In this document: one piece after another, positions 1 to 7,981 of the stretch
Position numbering within the stretch: the stretch's first letter is position 1
How the letters are laid out: every line of letters begins with the position of its first letter
Program-made: the position numbers and the translations under genes
DNA from: Streptomyces fradiae
Lineage (GTDB): Bacteria > Actinomycetota > Actinomycetes > Streptomycetales > Streptomycetaceae
Assembly: GCF_041270065.1 (NCBI RefSeq)
Contig: NZ_CP065958.1
Coordinates: forward strand, 2,356,001-2,420,000
Reading direction: 5' to 3'
Length of the DNA: 64,000 nucleotides
Notes under the pieces: model-generated
Databases searched by the model: none
The model's input: the letters and a program-made list of their open reading frames with translations, nothing else
What the model was told of the DNA's origin: nothing

Positions 1-1035
1 GGAGGGTACCCCGCGCAGGTCGTAGACGTCGGCGCCGAGCGCGTGGGCGTCGAGCATCATGCGCCACTGCAGGGCGTTGGAGGGGCGGACCTCGCGGCGG
101 TGGTCGGCGGAGGCGCCGGTCTGGTACCAGACCCGCCGGCCGACCGTGACCATGGTGTGGGCGGCCAGGATCTCGCCCTCGTGCCGGGCGAGATAGAGCT
201 TCATCCGTCCCGGCTCCTCGGCGTTGAGGACGGCGTACTGCCGCTCGTAGTACGCCAGGGAGCGCCCGAGCCGGAAGCCGTCGCGCTCCTCCGTAATACG
301 CAGGAGGCGGTGGAACTCGGGCAGGTCGGCCGCCGATCCGACGACGACCTCGACGCCGCTCTTGCGGGCCTTGCGGATGTTGCGCCGCCACTCCTGGTTG
401 AGGCCGTTCCACAGGTCGTCGGCGCTGCGGCCGGTGAGCGGCACCTGGTAGACGTGCCGGGGCTGGGCGTCGGCGCCGTCCTGGGAGTCGCCGCCGCACT
501 TGCGCCAGCCGCGGGCCCGCAGGCGTTCGGCGACGGCCGAGCCGAGCGGGTCGACCTCGCTGGCGAGGACGTCGCCGAGGCGCCGGCCGGGGCCGGTGTG
601 CGCCTTGAGCGTGGCGGCGGTCCAGCGCCGGTAGTCGGGCCCGGGCCCGATGCGTACGGCGAAGGCGCCGGAGGCCCGCAGATGCTTCAGGAGCGGGTCG
701 AGCCAGCCGTCGATGTGGGGGTCGGCCCAGTCGGCGACCGGCCCCTCGGGAAGGTAGGCGAAGTACTTGCGGGTGCCGGGGAAGGGGCGCAGGAGCACCA
801 GGGCGACCCCGGTGAGTTCGCCCGACGCGGGCCCCCAGCCGAGGAGTTGGTGCGACCAGCCCTCCTTCACCTGGGCCCAGGCGGGGAGTTGCAGGAAGCT
901 GGGTCCGTGGGGGCCGGTGGAGCGGGTGGCGAGGAACGCGCGGTACGCCTCCGGGGTGACCGGTCCGAGCCGCGGCGGCACGGCGGCGTGGGCGGGCACG
1001 GGCGCGGGTGCGGGCGTCACGAGCAGCGCTGACAC
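1..1035 (-). CDS. femX: FemX/FemAB-family peptidoglycan bridge aminoacyltransferase (partial, C-terminus off the left edge)
   Basis: The minus strand stays open from a GTG at 1035 to base 1, giving 345 codons without a stop. A GGAGG lies about 8 bases before the GTG. The product shows the two-lobed GNAT-like layout of FemX/FemAB proteins: an N-terminal lobe with SFLQLPAWAQVK and LRPFPGTRKYFAYLPEGP, then LNQEWRRNIRKARKSGVEV, a stretch shaped like the family's helical region, and finally YDLRGVPS at the edge. Family members use aminoacyl-tRNA to add the first amino acid (glycine in Streptomyces) to the lipid II peptide stem at the inner membrane face. An L,D-transpeptidase gene is divergent from it, so two cell-wall genes share this intergenic region. 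Only the last residues are missing. Confidence 0.85.
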   Translation of the reverse strand, partial: MSALLVTPAPAPVPAHAAVPPRLGPVTPEAYRAFLATRSTGPHGPSFLQLPAWAQVKEGWSHQLLGWGPASGELTGVALVLLRPFPGTRKYFAYLPEGPVADWADPHIDGWLDPLLKHLRASGAFAVRIGPGPDYRRWTAATLKAHTGPGRRLGDVLASEVDPLGSAVAERLRARGWRKCGGDSQDGADAQPRHVYQVPLTGRSADDLWNGLNQEWRRNIRKARKSGVEVVVGSAADLPEFHRLLRITEERDGFRLGRSLAYYERQYAVLNAEEPGRMKLYLARHEGEILAAHTMVTVGRRVWYQTGASADHRREVRPSNALQWRMMLDAHALGADVYDLRGVPS

Positions 1036-1256
1036 AACGGGGAGCCTCCTTGTTCCGCCCCGTTCGGGTGGGGCGCACAGCAGGCTCACAGCCGGTGTTG
1101 ACCGGTCCGCGCGAGGAATGTGACCGGACGATGACCGTTTTTCTGCAGCCGTCGTCACATGGGCCCGGGGCGGGGCGGAGGGTGCGCGGGGCGGCCTACA
1201 GTCCGAGGCATCCCACCTTTTGCCCGCCTCTCCCGGATCTCCCGGAGGTCTGTCCC

Positions 1257-2435
1257 GTGCTGCGCTCCCGCATACGCATCCCCTTGCTCCTGCTCTCGGC
1301 CGTGGCCCTGACCGCCTGTTCGGCGGCGACGGCGGACGACTCCTCGCCCAAGGGCGGCGGCGCCGCCCCGGCGGACGGCGCGCCCGCGAAGGTGACCGTG
1401 GTCCCGCCGGCCGCCGGGAAGCCGGTCACCGTGACGGCGAGCGGCGGCTCGCTCGCCGAGGTGAAGGTCGTCGACGCCGAGGGCGGCGTCCTGGTGGGCC
1501 GTACCGGCACGGGCGGCGCCTCCTGGACCTCCGACCGCAAGGCCGCGCCCGGCACCTCGTACACCGTCGAGATCACCGCGCGGGGCACCGGCGGCAAGGA
1601 GACCACCTCCCGCTCGACCTTCTCCACGCCCGAGGCGGGCACGGTCAACAAGCTGAGCCTGGCGCCGGGGAAGGACACCACCGTGGGCGTCGCGCAGCCG
1701 CTGTCGATCGTGTTCGACCGGCCGGTGGCCAACAAGGCCGACGTGGAACGCCAGTTGAAGGTCACCACCTCCAACGGCACCGAGGGTTCCTGGGGCTGGG
1801 TGACGGACTACTCGGGCAAGGACCGCGCCGACTGGCGGCCCAAGGAGTACTGGAAGCCGGGCACGAAGGTCACCCTGGACGCCACCCTCAACGGTACGGA
1901 CTCGGGGAAGGCCGGCGGCTGGTTCGTACGGGACTACCGCACCGGCTTCACCGTCGACGCGGCCGCCCGGGTGGTCAAGGTCGACCTCGACCGCCACAAG
2001 CTCACCGTGGTCCGCGACGGCAGGACCGTCACCACCATCCCGGTCTCCGGCGGCACCCCCGGCGGCGACAAGCGGTCCTGGCGGGGCACGGCCGTCCTGA
2101 TGGCGAAGGAGGGCACGATCAGGATGAACTCGGAGACCGTCGGCCTCGGCGACGCGTACAACAAGATGGTCGACTACTCGATGCGGCTGACCTGGTCGGG
2201 GATGTACGCGCACGCGGCGCCGTGGAACGCCGCGTACTTCGGGCGCGCGAACAAGAGCTCCGGCTGCATCGGCATGAGCACCGAACAGGCCTCGTCCCTC
2301 TTCGCGGCGCTCCGCCCCGGCGACCCCTTCGAGATCACCGGTGCGGAGACCAAGGGCGTGGTGGCGGAGGGCAACGGCTACGGCGACTGGAACCTGAGCT
2401 GGGAGCAGTGGCAGAAGAAGAGCGCGCTGCGCTGA
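1257..2435 (+). CDS. L,D-transpeptidase lipoprotein (Ig-like + YkuD domains)
   Basis: 392 residues from a GTG preceded by GGAGG. A lipobox LTAC places the lipidated Cys at residue 21, so the enzyme should be anchored outside the membrane. Residues ~40-120 and ~125-240 look like the two Ig-like modules of actinobacterial Ldt enzymes (GKDTTVGVAQPLSIVF). The YkuD catalytic domain fills the C-terminal ~140 residues. Such enzymes form 3-3 cross-links in peptidoglycan. The catalytic block is HAAPWN, then SSGCIGM with the nucleophile Cys337. Mycobacterial LdtMt2 has HS and SHGC at these two places, so here Ala320 replaces the conserved Ser and Ser335 replaces the second His. The protein may be active with altered chemistry, or specialised. 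Family assignment is firm; activity is not. Confidence 0.9.
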   Translation: MLRSRIRIPLLLLSAVALTACSAATADDSSPKGGGAAPADGAPAKVTVVPPAAGKPVTVTASGGSLAEVKVVDAEGGVLVGRTGTGGASWTSDRKAAPGTSYTVEITARGTGGKETTSRSTFSTPEAGTVNKLSLAPGKDTTVGVAQPLSIVFDRPVANKADVERQLKVTTSNGTEGSWGWVTDYSGKDRADWRPKEYWKPGTKVTLDATLNGTDSGKAGGWFVRDYRTGFTVDAAARVVKVDLDRHKLTVVRDGRTVTTIPVSGGTPGGDKRSWRGTAVLMAKEGTIRMNSETVGLGDAYNKMVDYSMRLTWSGMYAHAAPWNAAYFGRANKSSGCIGMSTEQASSLFAALRPGDPFEITGAETKGVVAEGNGYGDWNLSWEQWQKKSALR

Positions 2436-2592
2436 CGCCCTGCGCCGGCACGGCGCGCTGACCCGTGCGTGCGCCCCGCCCGCCGGCCCCGTGCACGCGC
2501 CCCGTCCGCTGCCCAGGACGCTGCCCCGGGCGCCCCGTTCGCGTGCCGGAGGAACGCCATGGCCCCGTACCGTCGTTCGCGTGCGGCGTCCG

Positions 2593-2815
2593 CTAGGCCG
2601 TGTCTTTCGGATCAGGCCGGATCAGGGAGCGGCTCCCCCAGAGCTTCGCCTGGGTGGTACCCCCAGTGCGTGCGATCGCAAGGCGGAGGAGGGAGTCCAT
2701 GCGGTGGGGGCACCTCCCGGGCGAAGCCCAGGGGGCCATCGGCGACCGACGACAACGCGGCGAGCGTGCGTGCCAGGCGTCGCGAGCCCGGCAAGATCCG
2801 GAAGACACGGCCTAG
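2593..2815. mobile_element. 215-bp MITE with CTAG target-site duplication
   Basis: Two CTAG tetramers (2593-2596 and 2812-2815) flank a 215-bp non-coding block. Its ends are 17-bp inverted repeats reading GCCGTGTCTTTCGGATC at 2597-2613 and, inverted, GCCGTGTCTTCCGGATC at 2795-2811 (one mismatch). The interior has no credible gene but contains several G/C-rich inverted segments. CTAG duplications are typical of IS5-type transposases (established knowledge), so this is most simply a non-autonomous element mobilised by an IS5-family enzyme. It sits only 8 bp from the stop codon of the MFS gene and fills the convergent gap after the L,D-transpeptidase gene. Confidence 0.75.
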
Positions 2816-2823
2816 GCGCTGCT

Positions 2824-4239
2824 CTAGGCGCGGCTCGCGGCGGCCTGCTTCGGCCGTGACACCTGGGCGACGGCGAGGAGCAGCAGGCCACAGGCCGCGA
2901 CCAGGATCCAGCCCGGGCGGGACGCGAGCGCGAGCCGCGCCGGGCCGGCGCCCGTGACCAGGCCGCCGGCGACGGCGATGCCGAGGGCGGCGCCGATCTG
3001 GCGTGCGGTGGAGGTGATCGCCCCGGCCACGCTGGCACGCTCGGGCGGCAGTCCGTTGACGGCGGTGTTGGTGATCGGGGCGTTGGCGAAGCCGACGCCG
3101 ATGCCGATGAGCATGTACGCGGCCAGGAGCAGGAGCACGTTCGTGTGCGGGGTGAGCCGGACCAGGCAGGCCGCGCCGGCCGTGATGAACCCGCCGGCGA
3201 GGAGCAGCGGCAGCCGTGGTCCCGTGCGGCCGACCATGCGGCCGGACCAGGGGGCGCAGACGGTCGCTCCGAGGGCCAGGGGCAGGGTCGCCACGCCGGC
3301 GGCCAGCGGCGACCAGCCCCGGGTGTGCTGCAGATAGAGGGTGTTGAGCAGCAGGGTCATGTTGAGGGCGACGAAGACCGCCACCGCGCCCAGGACGGCG
3401 CCGCTGAACACCGGGCGCCGGAAGAGCCGCAGGTCCATCAGCGGCTCGCGATGGCGGGACTCGGCCCACACGAACGCGGCCGTCGCCGCGGCGGCCCCGG
3501 CGTATCCCGCGAGGGCGGCGGGCGAGGTCCAGCCGATGCGCGGCCCCTCGATCAGGATGCCGACGGCGGCCGCGAGGGCCACGGTGAGCAGGAGCTGGCC
3601 GGGCAGGTCGAGGCGCCGGGTCCGCTGCCCCCGGGATTCGGGCACGAAGACCGCACTGAGCAGCAGGGCGGCCGCGATGACGGGCGCGTTGATCCAGAAC
3701 AGCGCCCGCCAGTCGAGCCCGGCGAGCAGCGCCCCGCCCGTGACGGGCCCGGCGGCCATGCTGAGTCCGAACACCGACGCCCAGATGCCGATCGCCTGTG
3801 CCCGTTCCTTCGGGTCAGGCATCACGTTCACCACGATCGCGAGCGCCACGGGGCTGAGCATCGAGGCGCCGACGCCCTGCGCCGCGCGGGCCGCGACGAG
3901 CACGCCCGCCGACGGGGCGAGCGCGCAGACCAGCGAGGCCGCGCCGAACACGGCGAGACCGGACTGGAACACCCGGCGGCGTCCGAAGCGGTCCGCCAGC
4001 GCGCCGGAGGAGATCAGGAGACCGGCCAGGACGAGGGTGTAGGCGTCCACGATCCATTCGAGGCCGCGCGTGCCGACGTCCAGGCCGCGCCCGATGGCCG
4101 GCAGCCCCACGTTGACGATGGTGGTGTCCAGGCCCACCAGGAACATACTCAGGCAGCAGACGGCCAGTACCGTCCAGCGTCTGCGCGCGCTCAGCACGGG
4201 CTGGACCACGGGTTGAGCGGGTGGGGTCGTCACGGTCAC
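2824..4239 (-). CDS. MFS multidrug-type exporter (DHA2-like)
   Basis: 471 residues, mostly hydrophobic, with a predicted 12-14 membrane segments. It shows MFS motif A between helices 2 and 3 (GALADRFGRRR) and the exporter motif near GLDTTIVNVGLPAIGRGL, which is typical of DHA2/EmrB-like drug:proton antiporters. The substrate cannot be read from sequence. The gene is divergent from an XRE-cupin regulator, and the 116-bp gap holds an inverted repeat that could be the shared operator. The stop codon lies 8 bp from the right end of a MITE, so its 3' flank is recently altered. The start was chosen at the first ATG after the divergent gap; a GGAAG lies upstream. Confidence 0.88.
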   Translation of the reverse strand: MTVTTPPAQPVVQPVLSARRRWTVLAVCCLSMFLVGLDTTIVNVGLPAIGRGLDVGTRGLEWIVDAYTLVLAGLLISSGALADRFGRRRVFQSGLAVFGAASLVCALAPSAGVLVAARAAQGVGASMLSPVALAIVVNVMPDPKERAQAIGIWASVFGLSMAAGPVTGGALLAGLDWRALFWINAPVIAAALLLSAVFVPESRGQRTRRLDLPGQLLLTVALAAAVGILIEGPRIGWTSPAALAGYAGAAAATAAFVWAESRHREPLMDLRLFRRPVFSGAVLGAVAVFVALNMTLLLNTLYLQHTRGWSPLAAGVATLPLALGATVCAPWSGRMVGRTGPRLPLLLAGGFITAGAACLVRLTPHTNVLLLLAAYMLIGIGVGFANAPITNTAVNGLPPERASVAGAITSTARQIGAALGIAVAGGLVTGAGPARLALASRPGWILVAACGLLLLAVAQVSRPKQAAASRA

Positions 4240-4328
4240 GGTCTTCCTCCGATGTCGATGTCCGATGGCCGGTTCGCCGGGACAGTGCCCGGCAAGGCTC
4301 GGCCCGGCGGACGGCCACGGCCCATCGT

Positions 4329-4347
4329 TTTTGCGAGGACTGCAAAA
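4329..4347. promoter_or_regulatory. Candidate operator TTTTGC-N7-GCAAAA
   Basis: A perfect 6-bp inverted repeat with a 7-bp spacer lies in the gap between the divergent MFS exporter and XRE-cupin regulator genes, 8 bp before the regulator's ATG. It is AT-rich compared with its surroundings. The position fits autorepression by the regulator, with control of the exporter possible. This is inference from layout only. Confidence 0.4.
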
Positions 4348-4355
4348 CTGGATCC

Positions 4356-4943
4356 ATGAACACAGGAACCGGGGACCCGGAGCTGGAACGGATCCTCGAC
4401 GGCATCGGGCCCCGGCTGCGTAGGCTGCGCAAGGACCGTGGGCTCACCCTTGAGGCGCTCGCGGCCACGACCGGGATCTCGGTCAGCACGCTGTCGCGGG
4501 TGGAGTCGGGCATCCGGCGCCCGACCCTGGACCTGCTCATCCCGCTGGCCCGGGCGCACCACGTCGCGCTCGACCAGCTGGTGGCGGCGCCGGCCAGCGG
4601 CGACCCGCGGGTGCACCTGCGGCCCCTGCGCAGGCAGCGCGGGAGCGTCCTCGTGCCCCTGACCCAGTACCCGGGCCGGGTGCAGGTCTTCAAGCAGGTG
4701 CTGTCACCCCGCCCGCCGGAGCTGGTCACGCACGAGGGCTACGAGTGGCTCTACGTCCTCGCCGGCCGGCTGCGCCTCGTCCTCGGGGCGCGGGACGTCA
4801 CGCTGCGGCCCGGCGAAGTGGCCGAGTTCGACACCACCGAGCCCCACTGGTTCGGCCCCGCGGACGACAGCGCCGTGGAGATCCTGCACCTGTTCGGTCC
4901 CCGTGGGGACCAGGCCGTCGTCCGCGCCGGACCGTCCGCCTAG
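4356..4943 (+). CDS. XRE-family regulator with C-terminal cupin domain
   Basis: 195 residues from an ATG with no clear ribosome binding site, so the transcript may be leaderless. Residues ~10-70 form an XRE helix-turn-helix (LRRLRKDRGLTLEALAATTG, then STLSRVESGIRRPTLDLL). Residues ~110-185 form a small cupin with HEGYEWLYVLAGRL, RPGEVAEFDT and HWFG. This architecture is common for regulators that sense a small ligand and control a neighbouring exporter or catabolic gene. The divergent MFS exporter is the obvious target. Its TAG stop abuts the stop of the convergent pirin gene with no base between. A start at 4221 would add a non-conserved basic stretch and was rejected. Confidence 0.85.
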   Translation: MNTGTGDPELERILDGIGPRLRRLRKDRGLTLEALAATTGISVSTLSRVESGIRRPTLDLLIPLARAHHVALDQLVAAPASGDPRVHLRPLRRQRGSVLVPLTQYPGRVQVFKQVLSPRPPELVTHEGYEWLYVLAGRLRLVLGARDVTLRPGEVAEFDTTEPHWFGPADDSAVEILHLFGPRGDQAVVRAGPSA

Positions 4944-5615
4944 CTAGACGCCGCCGGAAGCGCTCCGCATCTCCCACACCAGGACCTCCGCGTCCGCCGT
5001 CGCGAGCAGCGCGAGGCCCTGCTCGGCGGTGGTGCGGGCCGCGTCGCCCGGGGCCAGTTCCTCGCCCGCGAGCCGTACGGTGCCGCGCACCACGTGCACG
5101 TAGAGGTGGTCGGCGTCCGGGAGCGCGGTGCGCGCGCCCTGTTCGAGGCGGCGGACGTGGAGCATCGCGCCCGCCTCCGGAAGGGCGTACGGGGTGGCGT
5201 CGGCGATGCCGCGGACGATCTCGTACGACGGCTCGCCGCCCGGGTCGAGCGGGGCCAGCCACATCTGCACGAAGACCAGCGGGTCGGGGCCGTCGTTGCG
5301 CTCCACGTGCCGGACCCCGGAGGCCGAGCCGAGCCGCTGGACGTCGCCGGGGCGGACGACGGTGGCGTGGCCGGCCGAGTCGCGGTGGGTCAGCTCGCCC
5401 TCGACGACCCAGGTGACGATCTCGGTGTGGCTGTGCGGGTGCTCGTCGAAGCCCGCGCCGGGCGCGAGCCGCTCCTCGTTGCAGGCGAGCAGCGCGCCGA
5501 AGCGCAGGTTGTCGGGCTCGTAGAAACGCCCGAAGGAGAAGGCGTGCCGGGTCTCGATCCCGGCCTCCGGGTCACCGCCGGGGTAGCGCTCCCCGCCGCG
5601 CTGGATGCGTATCAC
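4944..5615 (-). CDS. Pirin-family bicupin protein
   Basis: 223 residues from GTG at 5615 (VIRIQRGGERY). The N-terminal cupin has the pirin metal signature: FDEHPHSHTEIVTWVVEGEL followed ~45 residues later by RHVE, which supplies the three His and one Glu that bind iron or another metal. The C-terminal cupin is shorter and degenerate, as in YhaK/YhhW-type pirins, which have quercetinase activity in some bacteria. A longer upstream reading frame exists but lacks pirin similarity, so the GTG is preferred. It is convergent with the XRE-cupin gene. The physiological substrate is unknown. Confidence 0.85.
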   Translation of the reverse strand: MIRIQRGGERYPGGDPEAGIETRHAFSFGRFYEPDNLRFGALLACNEERLAPGAGFDEHPHSHTEIVTWVVEGELTHRDSAGHATVVRPGDVQRLGSASGVRHVERNDGPDPLVFVQMWLAPLDPGGEPSYEIVRGIADATPYALPEAGAMLHVRRLEQGARTALPDADHLYVHVVRGTVRLAGEELAPGDAARTTAEQGLALLATADAEVLVWEMRSASGGV

Positions 5616-5759
5616 GGGATCACGGTAGCGGCGCCGGGGCCCGGCGGGCGGCCCCGCGCGGCACCGCGCGGCCTCACTCGGCCCCGAATCCGCGCGCCGC
5701 ACGGGCGCGAGCCGCCCCGACCCGACACGTGGCCGTCCCGATAAGGCAGTCTTGTCCCC

Positions 5760-6941
5760 GTGTCTGAACCCGTGAACGCCGCTCACCCGCATGCCGCGAC
5801 CCTGAAGCGCCTGGAGCAGTCCTCCGGGCGGCTCTCCGCCAGCGCCATTGCCCGCATGGACGAGACGCTGCCGTGGTACCGGGCGATGCCGCCCGAGAAC
5901 CGGTCGTGGATCGGTCTGGTCGCGCAGGCCGGCATCGCCGCGTTCACCGAATGGTTCCGGCACCCGGAGACCCCGCAGGCGATCTCCACGGATGTCTTCG
6001 GCACCGCGCCTCGCGAGCTGACCCGGGCGATCACGCTGCGCCAGACCGTCGAGATGGTGCGCACCACCATCGAGGTCATGGAGTCGGCGATCGAGGAGGT
6101 CGCCGCGCCCGGTGACGAGAGCGTGCTGCGCGAGGCGCTGCTCGTCTACGCCCGGGAGATCGCCTTCGCCACCGCCCAGGTGTACGCCCAGGCCGCCGAG
6201 GCCCGGGGCGCCTGGGACGCGCGGCTGGAGTCCCTGGTCGTGAACGCGGTGCTCTCCGGCGAGGCCGACGAGGGCGCCGTGTCCCGGGCCGCCGCGCTCG
6301 GCTGGAACTCGCCGGAGAACGTGTGCGTGGTGCTCGGCACCGCGCCCGACGGCGACAGCGAACTGACCGTGGAGGCGATCCGGCGGGCCGCCCGGCACGC
6401 CAAGCTGCAGGTCCTCACCGGTGTCCTCGGCGACCGGCTGGTCGTCATCGCGGGCGGCAACGACAATCCGCTCGCCGTGGCGAAGGCCCTGATCGGGCCC
6501 TACGCGGCCGGACCGGTGGTGGCCGGCCCCGTGGTGCCCGACCTGCTCGCCGCGACCCGCTCCGCGCAGGCCGCCGCGGCCGGCCTGAAGGCCTGCTCGG
6601 CCTGGCAGGACGCGCCCCGTCCCGTACTCGCGGACGATCTCCTGCCGGAGCGCGCGATCGCCTCCGACCCTTCGGCGCGCGAGCAGCTGGTGGAGGAGAT
6701 CTACAGACCGCTGGAGGAAGCGGGCTCGGCGCTCCTGGAAACGCTCAGTGTCTATCTGGAGCAGGCGAGCAGTCTGGAGGGCGCGGCGCGGATGCTCTTC
6801 GTCCATCCGAACACCGTGCGCTACCGGCTCCGACGTGTGACCGACGTCACCGGCTGGTCGCCGTCCGACGTCCGCTCGGCCTTCACCCTGCGGATCGCCC
6901 TCATTCTCGGGCGCTTGGCCGACGCGGAGACGCAGTCCTAG
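5760..6941 (+). CDS. fasR: PucR-type regulator of fatty acid synthesis (FasR-like)
   Basis: 393 residues from a GTG. The C-terminus carries the PucR helix-turn-helix LEGAARMLFVHPNTVRYRLR, preceded by a GGDEF-like degenerate middle domain. The gene lies immediately upstream of fabD and reads in the same direction. The same order occurs in Streptomyces coelicolor (SCO2386, from memory), where FasR activates transcription of the fabD-fabH-acpP-fabF operon. The identification therefore rests on both domain and synteny. The 89-bp gap to fabD should contain its binding site; a weak TTGT-N9-ACAA repeat is visible there. Confidence 0.88.
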   Translation: MSEPVNAAHPHAATLKRLEQSSGRLSASAIARMDETLPWYRAMPPENRSWIGLVAQAGIAAFTEWFRHPETPQAISTDVFGTAPRELTRAITLRQTVEMVRTTIEVMESAIEEVAAPGDESVLREALLVYAREIAFATAQVYAQAAEARGAWDARLESLVVNAVLSGEADEGAVSRAAALGWNSPENVCVVLGTAPDGDSELTVEAIRRAARHAKLQVLTGVLGDRLVVIAGGNDNPLAVAKALIGPYAAGPVVAGPVVPDLLAATRSAQAAAAGLKACSAWQDAPRPVLADDLLPERAIASDPSAREQLVEEIYRPLEEAGSALLETLSVYLEQASSLEGAARMLFVHPNTVRYRLRRVTDVTGWSPSDVRSAFTLRIALILGRLADAETQS

Positions 6942-7030
6942 ACTTTTGTCGAACACCAACAATTCCCCCGACGGTTCTTCGTCCTTGTCCCCACGGGCGT
7001 CCGGGACCGTCCCCAAGAGAGAGTGTGAGG

Positions 7031-7963
7031 GTGCTCGTACTCGTCGCTCCCGGCCAAGGCGCTCAGACGCCCGGCTTCCTGACTCCCTGGCTCGAACTCC
7101 CCGGTGCCGCCGACCGCGTCGCCGCGTGGTCCGACGCCATCGGGCTCGACCTTGCCCACTACGGCACGAAGGCGGACGCGGACGAGATCCGCGACACCGC
7201 CGTGGCGCAGCCACTGCTGGTGGCCGCGGGTCTGCTGTCCGCCGCCGCCCTCGGTGAGGGCATCGACCTGAAGCCCGGCGCGGTCGCCGGCCACAGCGTC
7301 GGCGAGCTCACCGCGGCCGCGTTCGCGGGCGTCCTCGACGACACCGCCGCGCTGCGTCTTGTCCGCACCCGCGGTCTGGCGATGGCCGAGGCCGCCGCCG
7401 TCACCGAGACCGGCATGTCGGCGCTGCTCGGCGGCGAGCCCGAGGTGGTCGTCCCCCACCTCGAGAAGCTCGGCCTGACCCCGGCGAACGTCAACGGCGC
7501 CGGCCAGATCGTCGCCGCCGGCACCATGGAGCAGCTGGCCGCCCTGGCCGAGGACAAGCCCGAGGGCGTCCGCCGGGTGATGCCGCTGAAGGTCGCCGGC
7601 GCGTTCCACACGCACCACATGGCCCCGGCGGTCGCGAAGCTGGAGCAGGCCGCCGCGGAGCTGTCCCCGGCCGACCCGGCCGTGCGCTACGTCTCCAACA
7701 AGGACGGCAAGGTCGTGACCGCGGGCGCCGATGTCATCGCCCGCCTGGTCGGCCAGGTCGCCAACCCGGTCCGCTGGGACCTGTGCATGGAGACCTTCCA
7801 GGAACTCGGCGCGACCGCCCTGATCGAGGTGTGCCCCGGCGGCACCCTCACCGGCATCGCGAAGCGCGCCCTGCCCGGTGTCCGCACCGTGGCTCTCAAG
7901 ACCCCGGATGACCTCGACGCGGCCCGCACGCTCGTCGCCGAGACGGCCACGGCTACGGCCTGA
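7031..7963 (+). CDS. fabD: Malonyl-CoA:ACP transacylase FabD
   Basis: 310 residues. FabD loads malonyl units from CoA onto the acyl carrier protein for type II fatty acid synthesis. The active-site serine is in GHSVGEL (Ser89) and the catalytic His in AFHTHH (His193). The N-terminus LVLVAPGQGAQTPGFLTP is the characteristic GQGAQ opening. The GTG at 7031 is chosen because it matches the usual N-terminus; an in-frame GTG at 7025 is an alternative and AGAGAGAG at 7016-7023 could serve either. It is first in the fabD-fabH-acpP-fabF operon, and 18 bp separate it from fabH. Confidence 0.96.
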   Translation: MLVLVAPGQGAQTPGFLTPWLELPGAADRVAAWSDAIGLDLAHYGTKADADEIRDTAVAQPLLVAAGLLSAAALGEGIDLKPGAVAGHSVGELTAAAFAGVLDDTAALRLVRTRGLAMAEAAAVTETGMSALLGGEPEVVVPHLEKLGLTPANVNGAGQIVAAGTMEQLAALAEDKPEGVRRVMPLKVAGAFHTHHMAPAVAKLEQAAAELSPADPAVRYVSNKDGKVVTAGADVIARLVGQVANPVRWDLCMETFQELGATALIEVCPGGTLTGIAKRALPGVRTVALKTPDDLDAARTLVAETATATA

Positions 7964-7981
7964 CAAGGAGTGTCGAGAAGC

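Noticed and set aside
43..1032. Plus-strand 329-residue reading frame
   Set aside because: It is the complement of the FemX-type gene; its translation is low-complexity Gly/Ala/Arg with no family features, while the minus strand encodes a recognisable enzyme.
6942..7030. FasR operator
   Set aside because: A TTGT-N9-ACAA repeat is visible, but four-base arms are not enough evidence to list as a site.
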